NCBI RefSeq assembly: GCF_046159835.1
Contig: NZ_JBJXCY010000002.1
Span: 248,001 to 312,000 of the forward strand
Reading direction: 5' to 3'
Origin: JACKJK01 sp046159835
GTDB taxonomy: Bacteria; Pseudomonadota; Alphaproteobacteria; Rhizobiales; Tepidamorphaceae
Length of the DNA stretch: 64,000 nt
Shown here piece after piece: positions 43,398-52,127 of the stretch. The notes beneath the pieces are model-generated. The model was not told the DNA's origin and searched no databases. It was given only the letters and a program-made list of their open reading frames with translations. Each line of letters begins with the position of its first letter. The stretch's first letter is position 1. Both the position numbers and the translations under genes were made by a program.

Positions 43398-44513
43398 TTA
43401 ACGTACGATTGTCACCCGGTCGGCGGCGCGGGTAATCGCCGTGTAGAGCCAGCGGTCGGGATGGTCCTTGAACGCGAAGCTCTCGTCGAAGACCACCACG
43501 TCGCTCCACTGCGAACCCTGCGCCTTGTGCACCGTCAGCGCGTAGCCGAAATCGAACGCATCGTGGCGGCGCTGCAGCTGCCACGGAATGTCCGCATCCG
43601 GTTCGAGGAAGGCCTGCTTCAGCACCTTGATCTTGACCATGTCCTTGTCGAGCCCGTCATCGTCGGACTGCACGATCATCGTCTGCGCCGGCTTGGTCGT
43701 GCGCGGCGCACTGGACACGGTCCACAGCGAGCCGTTGAGCAGGCCCTTCTTCGGGTCGTTTCTCAGACAGACCAGCCTGTCGCCCGCGCACGGCAGCGGA
43801 TCGTCGAAGCCTGCGATCTCGCGCAGCCGGCGATTGTAGCGGTGGCGGGTCCGGTTGGTGCCGACGAGCACCTGGTCGGCCTCCGGCACGCGGCCTTCTG
43901 GAATGTCGCCTCGCCGCACGACCATGCTTTCACCGTACGTACCATAGTCGAGCCGCTCGCCTTCGCGCACCTGCCGGGCCAGTTCAACGATCGGGTTGTC
44001 GCGCGCCTGCCGGTGGATTTCCGTTAGCATCACGTCGGGCGGATGGTCGGTGAAGAACCCGCCGCCGGAGACCGGCGGCAACTGCCCCGGATCGCCCAGC
44101 ACCAGAACCGGCGTCCCGAAGGACAGCAGGTCGCGCCCCAGTTCTTCGTCCACCATCGAGCACTCGTCGATGATGACGAGCGACGCATCCGACAGCGGCG
44201 ACGTGCGGTTGATGGAAAAGGTCGGGGAAACCGTGCCGGTTTCCTCCTGCACTTCCTCCCCGCGCGGACGGTAGATCAGCGAATGGATGGTGCGCGCGTT
44301 CGATGCGCCGCGCGAACGAAGCACTTGCGCCGCCTTGCCGGTGAAGGCGGCAAACAGCACGTTGCCGCCGATCTCCTCGGCGATGGTGCGGGCCAGCGTC
44401 GTCTTGCCGGTGCCCGCATAGCCGAACAGCCGGAAAATCTGCTGCCGGTTGCGCTCCTTCAGCCAGTCCGCGACGGACTTCAGCGCGTTTGCCTGTTGAT
44501 CTGTGAGTGCCAT
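43398..44513 (-). CDS. RecD-like SF1B DNA helicase
   Basis: A 371-residue helicase of the RecD/Dda type. Walker A is GYAGTGKTT (31-39), Walker B is VIIDECSMVDEEL, motif III LGDPGQLPPV, then ALTVHKAQGSQWSDVVVF and LYTAITRAADRVTIV at the C-terminus. ATG 44513 is used; a longer frame to 44900 lies antisense to the lipoprotein gene. No RecB/RecC partner is nearby, so it probably acts alone at replication forks or in repair. Confidence 0.9.
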   Translation of the reverse strand: MALTDQQANALKSVADWLKERNRQQIFRLFGYAGTGKTTLARTIAEEIGGNVLFAAFTGKAAQVLRSRGASNARTIHSLIYRPRGEEVQEETGTVSPTFSINRTSPLSDASLVIIDECSMVDEELGRDLLSFGTPVLVLGDPGQLPPVSGGGFFTDHPPDVMLTEIHRQARDNPIVELARQVREGERLDYGTYGESMVVRRGDIPEGRVPEADQVLVGTNRTRHRYNRRLREIAGFDDPLPCAGDRLVCLRNDPKKGLLNGSLWTVSSAPRTTKPAQTMIVQSDDDGLDKDMVKIKVLKQAFLEPDADIPWQLQRRHDAFDFGYALTVHKAQGSQWSDVVVFDESFAFKDHPDRWLYTAITRAADRVTIVR

Positions 44514-44642
44514 GCGAGACTGTTTACAGATTCGCACGCGCCATGCAGACGAAAACGGCGCATTGCCGCCCTGCTGGAACCGGAGTACCGACAATTCGTT
44601 GTCGGCGCATCTGCCGTGCATACCCGTTAGAAGTTGCCCGCC

Positions 44643-45074
44643 ATGCCCATCGCCCGATTGCTCGTGATCCTCCCTTTCCTGCTCGCCTTGGGCGCTTGCG
44701 ACATGCCGCGCGATCCCGAAGGCACGCTGGACAAGGTGCGCGGCAAGGAACTGATCGTCGGCGTGATGAATGTCAGCGGACTGGATGACCGGGAAACAGC
44801 GGCCATCGAGCGCGTGGCACAGCGGCTCGAAGCCGAGGCCGTCCTGCAACCCGGCGAACCGCACAAGCTCGTCGCCGACCTCAACACCGGCCACGTGCAC
44901 CTGCTGGCCGGCGGCATCCCGAAAAACACCCCGTTCAAATCCGAGACCGGCCTCACCGCCCCGGTTTCCTCAACCGTCATCGAGGGCGAACGCGTCGAGA
45001 CTGTCTTCGCGGTCCGCAAGGGCGAGAACGGCTTCCTGGCCGCTGTCGAGCGCGCGCTGCGGAGCCAGCCATGA
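44643..45074 (+). CDS. Putative lipoprotein
   Basis: A 143-residue protein with a lipoprotein signal (LLALGAC, lipobox Cys at about residue 20). The mature part (ELIVGVMNVSGLDDRE, KLVADLNTGHVHLLAGGIPK) looks like a short version of an extracellular solute-binding protein of the SBP_bac_3 type, too small for a full receptor. Its last 4 bp overlap the CDF transporter start, so the two are coupled. Confidence 0.65.
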   Translation: MPIARLLVILPFLLALGACDMPRDPEGTLDKVRGKELIVGVMNVSGLDDRETAAIERVAQRLEAEAVLQPGEPHKLVADLNTGHVHLLAGGIPKNTPFKSETGLTAPVSSTVIEGERVETVFAVRKGENGFLAAVERALRSQP

Positions 45075-46006
45075 CGCAACGGATCTACCCCCAGCTTCCG
45101 GAGGACAAGCGCGAGGAGATGCGCCGCGCCGTGCGGCTCGAATGGTGGACGCTCTTCTGGCTCGCGACGATCGTGGCGCTCATGTATTTCGTCATGGGGT
45201 CCAGCCAGGCAATGAAGTCGGCCTGGATCGAGGACCTGCTTAGCTTCCTTCCGCCGATCCTGTTCATCCTCACCACGAAAATCGAAAACCGGCCGCCCTC
45301 GCGCAAATACCCCTACGGCTTCCACCGCTTCGGGTCACTCGCCTTCTTCGCCGCCGCCTGCGCGCTGCTGGCGATGGGTGCCTTCCTGCTCTACGAGGCG
45401 GTGAAGACGCTCATCACCCAGGAACACCCGACCATCGGCACGGTCGAAATCTTCGGCGAAAACATCTGGCTCGGCTGGCTGATGATGGGCGCGCTCGCCT
45501 ATTCCTGCATCCCGCCGGTCATCCTCGGGCGCATGAAGAAGAAGCCCGCGCACCAGCTCGCCGACAAGATCCTCATCACCGATGCCGACATGAACGCCGC
45601 CGACTGGCAGACAGGCGCCGCCGGCATTCTCGGCATTGCCGGCATCGCCCTCGGGTGGTGGTGGGCCGATGCCGCGGCCGCCGGGCTGATCTCGTTCTCC
45701 ATCCTGTGGGACGGACTGACCAACTGCCGCATCGCGTTTGCCGAACTGATGGACGGCGCGCCGCGCAAGCTGACGAGCGCGGACATTCATCCGGCCGTCC
45801 CGGCGATCTCTGAAAACCTCAAGGCACGCTATCCCGGTTCGGAAATCCGCGCTCGGGAGACGGGCCGCTACATTCGCGCCGTCGTCACCGGGAATCTGCT
45901 CGACGAATTGCCCATGAAGGAACGCGAGGCGCTGGCCAGCAAGGACGATGCGTGGCGGCTCGTTGAAGTGTCGCGAACACTTGCGGAGCGCCCGACCGAC
46001 GAGTGA
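45071..46006 (+). CDS. Cation diffusion facilitator family transporter
   Basis: A 311-residue CDF-type protein with six predicted helices and a C-terminal domain. Metal-site positions in helices 2 and 5 carry acidic residues (SAWIEDLLSF and DADMNAADWQT) in place of the usual His/Asp pairs, which makes the substrate uncertain. The PPSRKYPYGFHRF loop is typical of the family. It is coupled to a lipoprotein gene. Confidence 0.8.
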   Translation: MTQRIYPQLPEDKREEMRRAVRLEWWTLFWLATIVALMYFVMGSSQAMKSAWIEDLLSFLPPILFILTTKIENRPPSRKYPYGFHRFGSLAFFAAACALLAMGAFLLYEAVKTLITQEHPTIGTVEIFGENIWLGWLMMGALAYSCIPPVILGRMKKKPAHQLADKILITDADMNAADWQTGAAGILGIAGIALGWWWADAAAAGLISFSILWDGLTNCRIAFAELMDGAPRKLTSADIHPAVPAISENLKARYPGSEIRARETGRYIRAVVTGNLLDELPMKEREALASKDDAWRLVEVSRTLAERPTDE

Positions 46007-46019
46007 CCCGCAGGCTGTC

Positions 46020-46613
46020 CTAGCGCACGATCAGCAGGATGGACGCAACCAGCAGCAGCGCCATGCCGATATTGAACCATTTCAGCCGGACGGGATCGGA
46101 CAGGAACCCGCGCAGCGTGGTGCCGACGCTGGTCCACAGCGTCACCGAGAACACCGTCGCGATGGAAAAGACGGCGACGATGATGGCAACCGATAGCATT
46201 GGGGCGTCCGGCTGGGTGTAGAACGCCATGGCGGAAATTGCCATCGTCCAGCCCTTCGGGTTGACCCACTGGAATAGCGCGGCCTCCAGCGTCGTCATCG
46301 GGTGGCCTTTCGTGCCGGCATCCGACATTCCGCGCGACGTGGCGATGCGCCAGGCGAGATAGAGCAGGTATACAGCGCCGAGCACCTTCAGCGCCGTGTG
46401 CAGGATCGGGAAGGCCTTGAACAGCACGCCAAGCCCGATACCCACCGCCGCGATCAGGACCACGAATCCGACGAATATGCCGATCATGTGCGGCACCGTG
46501 CGCATGAACCCGAAGTTCACGCCCGAGGCGAGCAGCATGATGTTGTTGGGGCCGGGCGTTCCTGCCGCCGCAGCCGCGAACAGAACGAGCGCGAGCAGCA
46601 CATCTCCCGGCAT
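46020..46613 (-). CDS. LysE-family amino acid exporter
   Basis: A 197-residue membrane protein with six helices. The signature TPGPNNIMLLASG near the N-terminus and FQWVNPKGWTMAISAM in the middle are diagnostic of the LysE/RhtB group. It is 110 bp downstream of the transaminase gene on the same strand. Its amino acid is not known. Confidence 0.92.
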   Translation of the reverse strand: MPGDVLLALVLFAAAAAGTPGPNNIMLLASGVNFGFMRTVPHMIGIFVGFVVLIAAVGIGLGVLFKAFPILHTALKVLGAVYLLYLAWRIATSRGMSDAGTKGHPMTTLEAALFQWVNPKGWTMAISAMAFYTQPDAPMLSVAIIVAVFSIATVFSVTLWTSVGTTLRGFLSDPVRLKWFNIGMALLLVASILLIVR

Positions 46614-46723
46614 CGGTTCCCTCCCACGGGTTTTATGGCAGGGATACTGACCTGTTAGGTTTCAAAGCTAAAACGAATTCTGCGAATGGCTGTCAGCGAC
46701 TGAGCGAATGGCAGGCAGCGCTG

Positions 46724-47671
46724 TCAGGCCAAGTCCAGTTGGCCGCGCGACACGTCAGCAACCGGCACCGACCAGCCGTCGCCGCGCGTGTGCGCGGCCC
46801 AGTAGGCCTCGATCAGCCGATTGGTGATTGCGCCGGGCTTACCCGTCGCCACCGTATGCGCGCCAATGCTCGTCACCGGCATCACACCGCCTGCCGTCGA
46901 AGTCGCGAAGACTTCGTCGGCGTCGTGCAGCTCGGCCAGCGACACCGGGCGTTCGCTGATCGGCACCTGCAATTCTTCCAGCAGCAGCATGGAAGCCTGT
47001 CGTGTGATCCCGTGCAGCACGCCGCGCTGGGGCGTCGAGACCTTGCCGTCCTTGACCACGAAGATGTTGAAGCCCGGCCCCTCGGTGACATTGCCCTGCC
47101 CATCGCTCAGCAGGCAGGTGCGCGCGCCCTGCTCATAGGCGTCGAACATGCCCATCACGAGGTCGAGCCAGTGATAGTTCTTCACGGTCGGGTCGACGGA
47201 TTCCGGCTGGATGCGCGGGATTTCCGACACCGCGATGGCCAGCCCCTTCTCGCGTTCCTCGGGCTTGAGAATCCAGCCGAACGGAATGGCAAACGCGATG
47301 AAGCGGTTGATGGCGTCGCGCGGGTCGCGGCTGAACGTGGGCGACACGCCGCGCGTGACGATCATCTCCACATAGGCATCCTCGAATCCGGTGCGCTCGA
47401 CCAACTGCGCGAGGATCTCTGCGATCTGCGCGCGGCCGTATGGCAGGTTCATCCGCAGCTTTTCAGCCGACGCCATGAAACGGTCGAGATGGGAATCGAG
47501 CCGGAAGAACCGGCCCTTCCAGACATGCACGACGTCGTAGGTCGCGTCCGAGCGCAGGAAGCCCCAGTCGAGGACGGAAATCTTCGCGTCCGCGATTTCG
47601 GCGAACCGGCCGTCGATGAACGCGGCGCCGGGCGGGTAGGCTTCAGTCGGGGACGTGACCTGCTCGCTCAC
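46724..47671 (-). CDS. Class IV aminotransferase, (R)-amine transaminase-like
   Basis: A 315-residue PLP enzyme of fold type IV, the group of branched-chain and D-amino acid transaminases. The PLP lysine is K164 in DPTVKNYHWLDLVMGMF, and EGPGFN (E197) and TSTAGGVMP bind the cofactor. Several segments (ISVLDWGFLRSDATYDVVHV, AYVEMIVTRG, DPTVKN, GVLHGITR) recall (R)-selective amine transaminases more than standard IlvE. Its start overlaps ilvN by 4 bp (ATGA). In this operon it may be the branched-chain transaminase, but the motifs leave other amine substrates open. Confidence 0.85.
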   Translation of the reverse strand: MSEQVTSPTEAYPPGAAFIDGRFAEIADAKISVLDWGFLRSDATYDVVHVWKGRFFRLDSHLDRFMASAEKLRMNLPYGRAQIAEILAQLVERTGFEDAYVEMIVTRGVSPTFSRDPRDAINRFIAFAIPFGWILKPEEREKGLAIAVSEIPRIQPESVDPTVKNYHWLDLVMGMFDAYEQGARTCLLSDGQGNVTEGPGFNIFVVKDGKVSTPQRGVLHGITRQASMLLLEELQVPISERPVSLAELHDADEVFATSTAGGVMPVTSIGAHTVATGKPGAITNRLIEAYWAAHTRGDGWSVPVADVSRGQLDLA

Positions 47672-48231
47672 ATGCCCTCCGCGCCGCGATTGAGCGCGGC
47701 AACACCGGTGCGGCAGACCTCGACGAGACCGAGAGGCTGCAGGATCTCGATGAACTGCTCGATCTTGCTGCCGCGCCCGGTGATTTCGAACACGAAATGC
47801 CCGGTGGTCGCGTCGATGACGGTTGCCTTGAAGGCATCGGCCAGGCGAAGCGCCTCCAGCCGGGCCTCGCCCTTGCCCGTCACCTTCACCAGCGCCAGCT
47901 CACGCTCCAGCGGCTTGTCCTGATTGTTTTGCTGGGCAATCTCCGTCAGGTCGATCACCCGGTGAACCGGAACGAGACGCTCGAGCTGCGATTTGATCTG
48001 AACGATCACACCCGCCAGCGCCGTGGTGACGATGGTGATGCGGGAGACGTGCCGCTCGTGGCTGACTTCCGACACTGTGAGGGAGTCGATGTTGTAGCCG
48101 CGCGCGGAGAACAGGCCGATTACGCGCGCCAGTACGCCCGGTTCGTTGTCCACGAGAACCGAAAGCGTGTGCGTGACGAGCGGCTCCTCGCGCTCTTCGA
48201 TGAAATAGGCGGATGCGGGCTGGGCGTTCAT
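47668..48231 (-). CDS. ilvN: Acetolactate synthase small (regulatory) subunit
   Basis: A 187-residue regulatory subunit of acetolactate synthase. The N-terminal ACT domain (HTLSVLVDNEPGVLARVIGL, then ARGYNIDSLTV) binds valine and mediates feedback; the C-terminal part is ALRLADAFKATVIDATTGHF. ATG 48231 is preferred to GTG 48243. It is followed by the overlapping class IV transaminase. It is separated from its catalytic partner ilvB by an exporter and a GST gene. Confidence 0.96.
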   Translation of the reverse strand: MNAQPASAYFIEEREEPLVTHTLSVLVDNEPGVLARVIGLFSARGYNIDSLTVSEVSHERHVSRITIVTTALAGVIVQIKSQLERLVPVHRVIDLTEIAQQNNQDKPLERELALVKVTGKGEARLEALRLADAFKATVIDATTGHFVFEITGRGSKIEQFIEILQPLGLVEVCRTGVAALNRGAEGM

Positions 48232-48292
48232 GTCTGCGTTCACTTCAAGGTTTCAGCCGGTGCGCGTGCCGCCCCGGCGGGTTCAGATCGGA

Positions 48293-48943
48293 TCAGTCGA
48301 CTTCGCTGTTGGGGTTCGTCCACGGCTCGTTCTTGGACGCCTCTTCCCACTCCAGGAAGGCCGGGTGGTTCAGCACGGCATCCATGTAGGCCTTGCTCTC
48401 GTCCGACACAGGCAGCGAGAAGGAGCGGAAGCGCGTCACCACCGGGGCATACATGCAGTCGGCCCCGGAGAACGCGCCGAACAGGAACGGTCCGCCCTCG
48501 CCGAAGCGCTGGCGGCAATCGCGCCACATCTCGTCGATGCGGATGACGTCCTTGATGACGGCGTCATCGCGTTCCTTCGGCGGGTTGATGCGGCGAATGT
48601 TCATCGGGCACTGCTTGCGCAGGTGGAAAAAGCCCGAATGCATCTCTGCGGAAACCGAGCGCGCAATGGCGCGCGCCTTCGGATCTTCCGGCCACAGCGG
48701 CACCTTGGCGCGTTCCGCCGCCCACTCGATGATGGCAAGCGAGTCCCAGATCGTCATGCCGTCCGGGTCCACCAGCACCGGCACGAGCCCGGCCCTCGAG
48801 GCTTGCAGAAGCTGATCTCTGGTATCGGGCTGGTTGAGCACGATCAGCTTTTCCTCGAACGGGATTTCCGCAGCCTTGAGCGCAAGCCAGGGCCGCAGCG
48901 ACCACGAGGAATAATTCTTGTTTCCGATAACCAGCGTCGTCAT
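48293..48943 (-). CDS. Glutathione S-transferase
   Basis: A 216-residue GST with an N-terminal thioredoxin-like domain (LVIGNKNYSSWSLRPWLALK; a Ser near position 11 may be the catalytic residue) and a C-terminal helical domain. ATG 48943 overlaps the stop of the DMT gene (ATGA). Substrate unknown. Its place in the ilv operon may be accidental or may reflect handling of reactive intermediates. Confidence 0.9.
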   Translation of the reverse strand: MTTLVIGNKNYSSWSLRPWLALKAAEIPFEEKLIVLNQPDTRDQLLQASRAGLVPVLVDPDGMTIWDSLAIIEWAAERAKVPLWPEDPKARAIARSVSAEMHSGFFHLRKQCPMNIRRINPPKERDDAVIKDVIRIDEMWRDCRQRFGEGGPFLFGAFSGADCMYAPVVTRFRSFSLPVSDESKAYMDAVLNHPAFLEWEEASKNEPWTNPNSEVD

Positions 48944-49956
48944 GCGTCTTCCCTTGTTTGCAGCGCAGCACGCGGGGCGGACGATACCGGCTCTTGGCCC
49001 CGCGCGGTAGGGGGTCGGCGCTGGCCGCGCCGGGCCAGCGCGATGCCGGCGAGAATGAGCGACAGCGCCAGAATTGCATTGATGCCGGGGCGCTCGCCGA
49101 GGAACGTCGCGCCCCACACCACGCCGAAGACCGGCACCAGGAAGTTGATCTGGCTGAAGAAGGTCGCACCGGCACTGGTGATGAGCCGGAACATGATGAG
49201 CGTGGCAAGCCCGGTGTGCACTGCGCCGAGCAGGATCACGGTCGCGATATCGAACCACGTGGCGTTGCCCAGCACCGGTTCGCTTGCGCCGGAAAATTCG
49301 GTCACCCACGCCAGCGGCCACATCATCAGCGTCGCGGCAAACATCAGGCTGGCTGCAACCGCCATGCGCGGCTCACCCGTCAGCCTCTTGGAGATGATCG
49401 CGTTGACCGCGTAGCACAGCGCGCCGCAGGCAACCGAAAGCTGCGCGATGACCTGCGAGCCGAGTTGCACCAGCTTGTGCGGGCCGATCAGGATTGCAAT
49501 CCCCGCAAAGCCGAGGATGACGGCGAGAACCTTCAATCGGTTGAGCTTCTCGTCGTGGGTGAAGAAATGCGCCAGCAGCAGCGTAAACAGCGGCATCGTG
49601 CCCATGAGGATCGCCGCGAGACCGGCGTCGATCTCCTGCTGGCCCCAAGCAATCAGAGTGAACGGCAGCGCATTGCCGAACAGGCCGGCGAGCGCCACCA
49701 GCCCGATCATGCGCCAGCCTTTCGTCAGCGCGCGCCCGCCGGCGATTGCGAACGGCAGGATGATGAGCGTCGCCACAGAGACACGGATCGCGGTCATGGT
49801 CGCCGGCGGCACCACGTCCACCGACATCTTGATGAACAGGAAGGACGAGCCCCAGATGGCGGCGAGCACCAGCAGCAGGACGTAGTCCACCCCGCCCGGC
49901 GTGCCGGTCGGCACTGATGCGCCGACCGCAGCCTTTACTCCGCCAAAGCCCCGCAT
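48940..49956 (-). CDS. DMT-family (EamA) transporter
   Basis: A 338-residue protein with ten predicted helices in two EamA halves (LLLVLAAIWGSSFLFIKMSV at the start, then SVACGALCYAVNAIISKRL for the second half). EamA permeases often export amino acids or related metabolites. It starts 10 bp after ilvB and overlaps the GST start, so it is inside the ilv transcription unit. Export of a branched-chain compound is a context-based guess. Confidence 0.88.
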   Translation of the reverse strand: MRGFGGVKAAVGASVPTGTPGGVDYVLLLVLAAIWGSSFLFIKMSVDVVPPATMTAIRVSVATLIILPFAIAGGRALTKGWRMIGLVALAGLFGNALPFTLIAWGQQEIDAGLAAILMGTMPLFTLLLAHFFTHDEKLNRLKVLAVILGFAGIAILIGPHKLVQLGSQVIAQLSVACGALCYAVNAIISKRLTGEPRMAVAASLMFAATLMMWPLAWVTEFSGASEPVLGNATWFDIATVILLGAVHTGLATLIMFRLITSAGATFFSQINFLVPVFGVVWGATFLGERPGINAILALSLILAGIALARRGQRRPPTARGQEPVSSAPRAALQTREDA

Positions 49957-49966
49957 GGCCGCGCCC

Positions 49967-51733
49967 TCAGACCAGCGCCTTGCCGCTTCCCTGGATGGCC
50001 TTCTCGATCTCCTCGTCCGGCACGTCGTCGCCCAGCAGCATCTCGTTGTGCGCCTTGCCCGACGGGATCATCGGGAAGCAGTTGGCGAGCGGCGAGACGA
50101 CGCAATCGAAGATGACCGGCCCGTCGGTCTCGATCATCTGCTTGATGGCGTCATCCAGTTCCTGCGGCTTCTCGGCACGGATGCCGGTCGCGCCGTAGGC
50201 TTCCGCCAGCTTCACGAAGTCCGGCAGCGCCTCGGTGTAGCTCTCCGAGTAGCGGTTGCCGTGCAGCAGCTGCTGCCACTGGCGCACCATGCCCATGTAC
50301 TGGTTGTTGAGGATGAAAACCTTGACCGGCAGGCGGTACTGAACCGCCGTCGACAGCTCCTGGATGTTCATCTGGATCGAGGCATCTCCGGCGATGTCGA
50401 TGACCAGCGCATCGGGATGCGCCATCTGCGCGCCGATCGCCGCCGGGAACCCGTAGCCCATCGTGCCCAGCCCGCCGGACGTCATCCAGCGGTTCGGCTC
50501 CTCGAAGTGGAAGTACTGCGCAGCCCACATCTGGTGCTGGCCGACCTCGGTCGAGATGTAGGTGTTGCGATCCTTGCAGGCTTCATACAGTCGCTCGATC
50601 GCGAACTGCGGCATGATGACGGAATCCGACTTGCGATAGCTGAGCGACTTCTTCGCGCGCCAGCCGTCGATCTCGTCCCACCAACTCTTGAGCGCAGCCG
50701 AATCCGGCTTCGTCTTGGAGGCGCGCACCAGCCGGACCATGTCGTCGAGCACACTGCCGCAATCGCCGAGGATCGGCAAGTCGACCTTGACGTTCTTGTT
50801 CAGCGAGGACGGATCGATATCGACGTGGATCTTGCGCGAACCCGGCGAGAAGGCGTCCAGCCGCCCGGTGATGCGATCATCGAAGCGCGCCCCAATATTG
50901 ATCATCAGGTCGCAGTCGTGCATCGCCATGTTGGCTTCGTAGGTGCCGTGCATGCCGAGCATCCCGAGCCACTGCGGATCGGCAGCGGGAAACGCGCCCA
51001 GCCCCATCAGCGTGGAGGTGATCGGGAAGCCCGTCAGCTTCACCAGTTCGCGCAACGCGCGGGAAGCTTCAGGCCCCGAATTGATAACGCCGCCGCCGGT
51101 GTAGAAGACCGGCTTCTTCGCCGCCATCATCAGCTCGACGGCCGCCTGCACCTTGCCCTCGTCGCCCTTGGTCTTGGGCTGGTAGGTCTGGTGGACGATG
51201 TTTTCCGGGCCGACATAATCGCCGGTGGCGAACTGGACGTCCTTCGGGATGTCGACGACGACCGGTCCGGGACGGCCCGTGGTCGCAACCACGAATGCCT
51301 CGTGCAGGACGCGCGGCAGATCCTCGATGCGCTTCACAAGGTAGTTGTGCTTCGTGCAAGAGCGCGTGATGCCGACCGTGTCGCATTCCTGGAACGCGTC
51401 CGATCCGATCAGGTGCGTGGGGACCTGCCCCGTGATGCAGACCATCGGGATGGAATCCATCAGCGCATCGGTGAGGCCGGTCACCGCGTTCGTCGCGCCG
51501 GGGCCGGAGGTGACGAGAACGACGCCGGGCTTGCCGGTGGAGCGAGCATAGCCTTCCGCGGAGTGGGTCGCGCCCTGCTCGTGGCGAACGAGCACGTGCT
51601 TCACCTTCTCCTGCATGAAAAGCTCGTCATAGATCGGCAGTACGGCGCCGCCCGGATATCCGAAAACGTGTTCGACACCCTGGTCTGCCAGTGCCCTGAC
51701 AACCATTTCCGCGCCCGTCATCTGCTCGGCCAT
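49967..51733 (-). CDS. ilvB: Acetolactate synthase catalytic subunit
   Basis: A 588-residue ThDP-dependent enzyme that makes acetolactate from pyruvate, the first common step of valine/leucine/isoleucine synthesis. The catalytic Glu is in VLVRHEQGATHSAEGYARS, and the ThDP/Mg motif is AGDASIQMNIQELSTAVQY. Length is normal. It is preceded by a leader peptide and terminator, and followed by an exporter, a GST and then ilvN. Confidence 0.97.
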   Translation of the reverse strand: MAEQMTGAEMVVRALADQGVEHVFGYPGGAVLPIYDELFMQEKVKHVLVRHEQGATHSAEGYARSTGKPGVVLVTSGPGATNAVTGLTDALMDSIPMVCITGQVPTHLIGSDAFQECDTVGITRSCTKHNYLVKRIEDLPRVLHEAFVVATTGRPGPVVVDIPKDVQFATGDYVGPENIVHQTYQPKTKGDEGKVQAAVELMMAAKKPVFYTGGGVINSGPEASRALRELVKLTGFPITSTLMGLGAFPAADPQWLGMLGMHGTYEANMAMHDCDLMINIGARFDDRITGRLDAFSPGSRKIHVDIDPSSLNKNVKVDLPILGDCGSVLDDMVRLVRASKTKPDSAALKSWWDEIDGWRAKKSLSYRKSDSVIMPQFAIERLYEACKDRNTYISTEVGQHQMWAAQYFHFEEPNRWMTSGGLGTMGYGFPAAIGAQMAHPDALVIDIAGDASIQMNIQELSTAVQYRLPVKVFILNNQYMGMVRQWQQLLHGNRYSESYTEALPDFVKLAEAYGATGIRAEKPQELDDAIKQMIETDGPVIFDCVVSPLANCFPMIPSGKAHNEMLLGDDVPDEEIEKAIQGSGKALV

Positions 51734-51833
51734 CGTTCCAACTCCTCATGGCGGCCCTGCCGCCTCGTCTTGCCCCGGGATCCGGGATTGGTTCATTCCA
51801 GTTTGCCGCCGGGTGCTCAACCGGTTTCGGCAA

Positions 51834-51856
51834 TAAAAAAGGCCCCGGTGGGGGCC
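51834..51856 (-). terminator. ilvB attenuator terminator
   Basis: On the minus strand GGCCCC (51856-51851) pairs with GGGGCC (51846-51841) and is followed at once by TTTTTTATT. It lies between the leader peptide and ilvB, about 100 bp before the gene, the layout of a classical attenuator. A second possible hairpin (51880-51897) covers the leader stop. Confidence 0.85.
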
Positions 51857-51887
51857 TGAAACGCGCGCTGCCTTATCGTGGTGACCG

Positions 51888-51944
51888 TCAGGCCACCCCG
51901 GCAACGCGCAAGCGTACAAGAATTTCGGTGCGATAGATCGACAT
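51888..51944 (-). CDS. ilvB leader peptide (18 aa)
   Basis: A short frame starting ATG 51944: MSIYRTEILVRLRVAGVA. It has an Ile-Leu-Val triplet and further Leu/Val, so shortage of any branched-chain amino acid would stall the ribosome. It ends shortly before a terminator hairpin. It is an attenuation leader, not a functional protein. Confidence 0.82.
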   Translation of the reverse strand: MSIYRTEILVRLRVAGVA

Positions 51945-52127
51945 GATCCGTTCGAATTCCATTCAAGAGTCACAGCCCCGCACGAAGCGGAGCGAGCGGG
52001 ACGGTAGCCCCGCTTCGTGAAGCGGTCAAGCCGCTTGGCATACCACGGCCCCGCGCAAGCTATGGCCAAGCCCGGGGCGCGGCGCTAGCCTGCCCTTGCG
52101 GCAACCATATGGGTAAACGCTGATGAC

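Noticed and set aside
43398..44900. 500-residue version of the RecD-like helicase
   Set aside because: The added N-terminus is antisense to the lipoprotein gene; ATG 44513 gives the natural start just before Walker A.
49901..51859. 652-codon open frame on the plus strand
   Set aside because: Antisense to ilvB; composition is that of a GC shadow.
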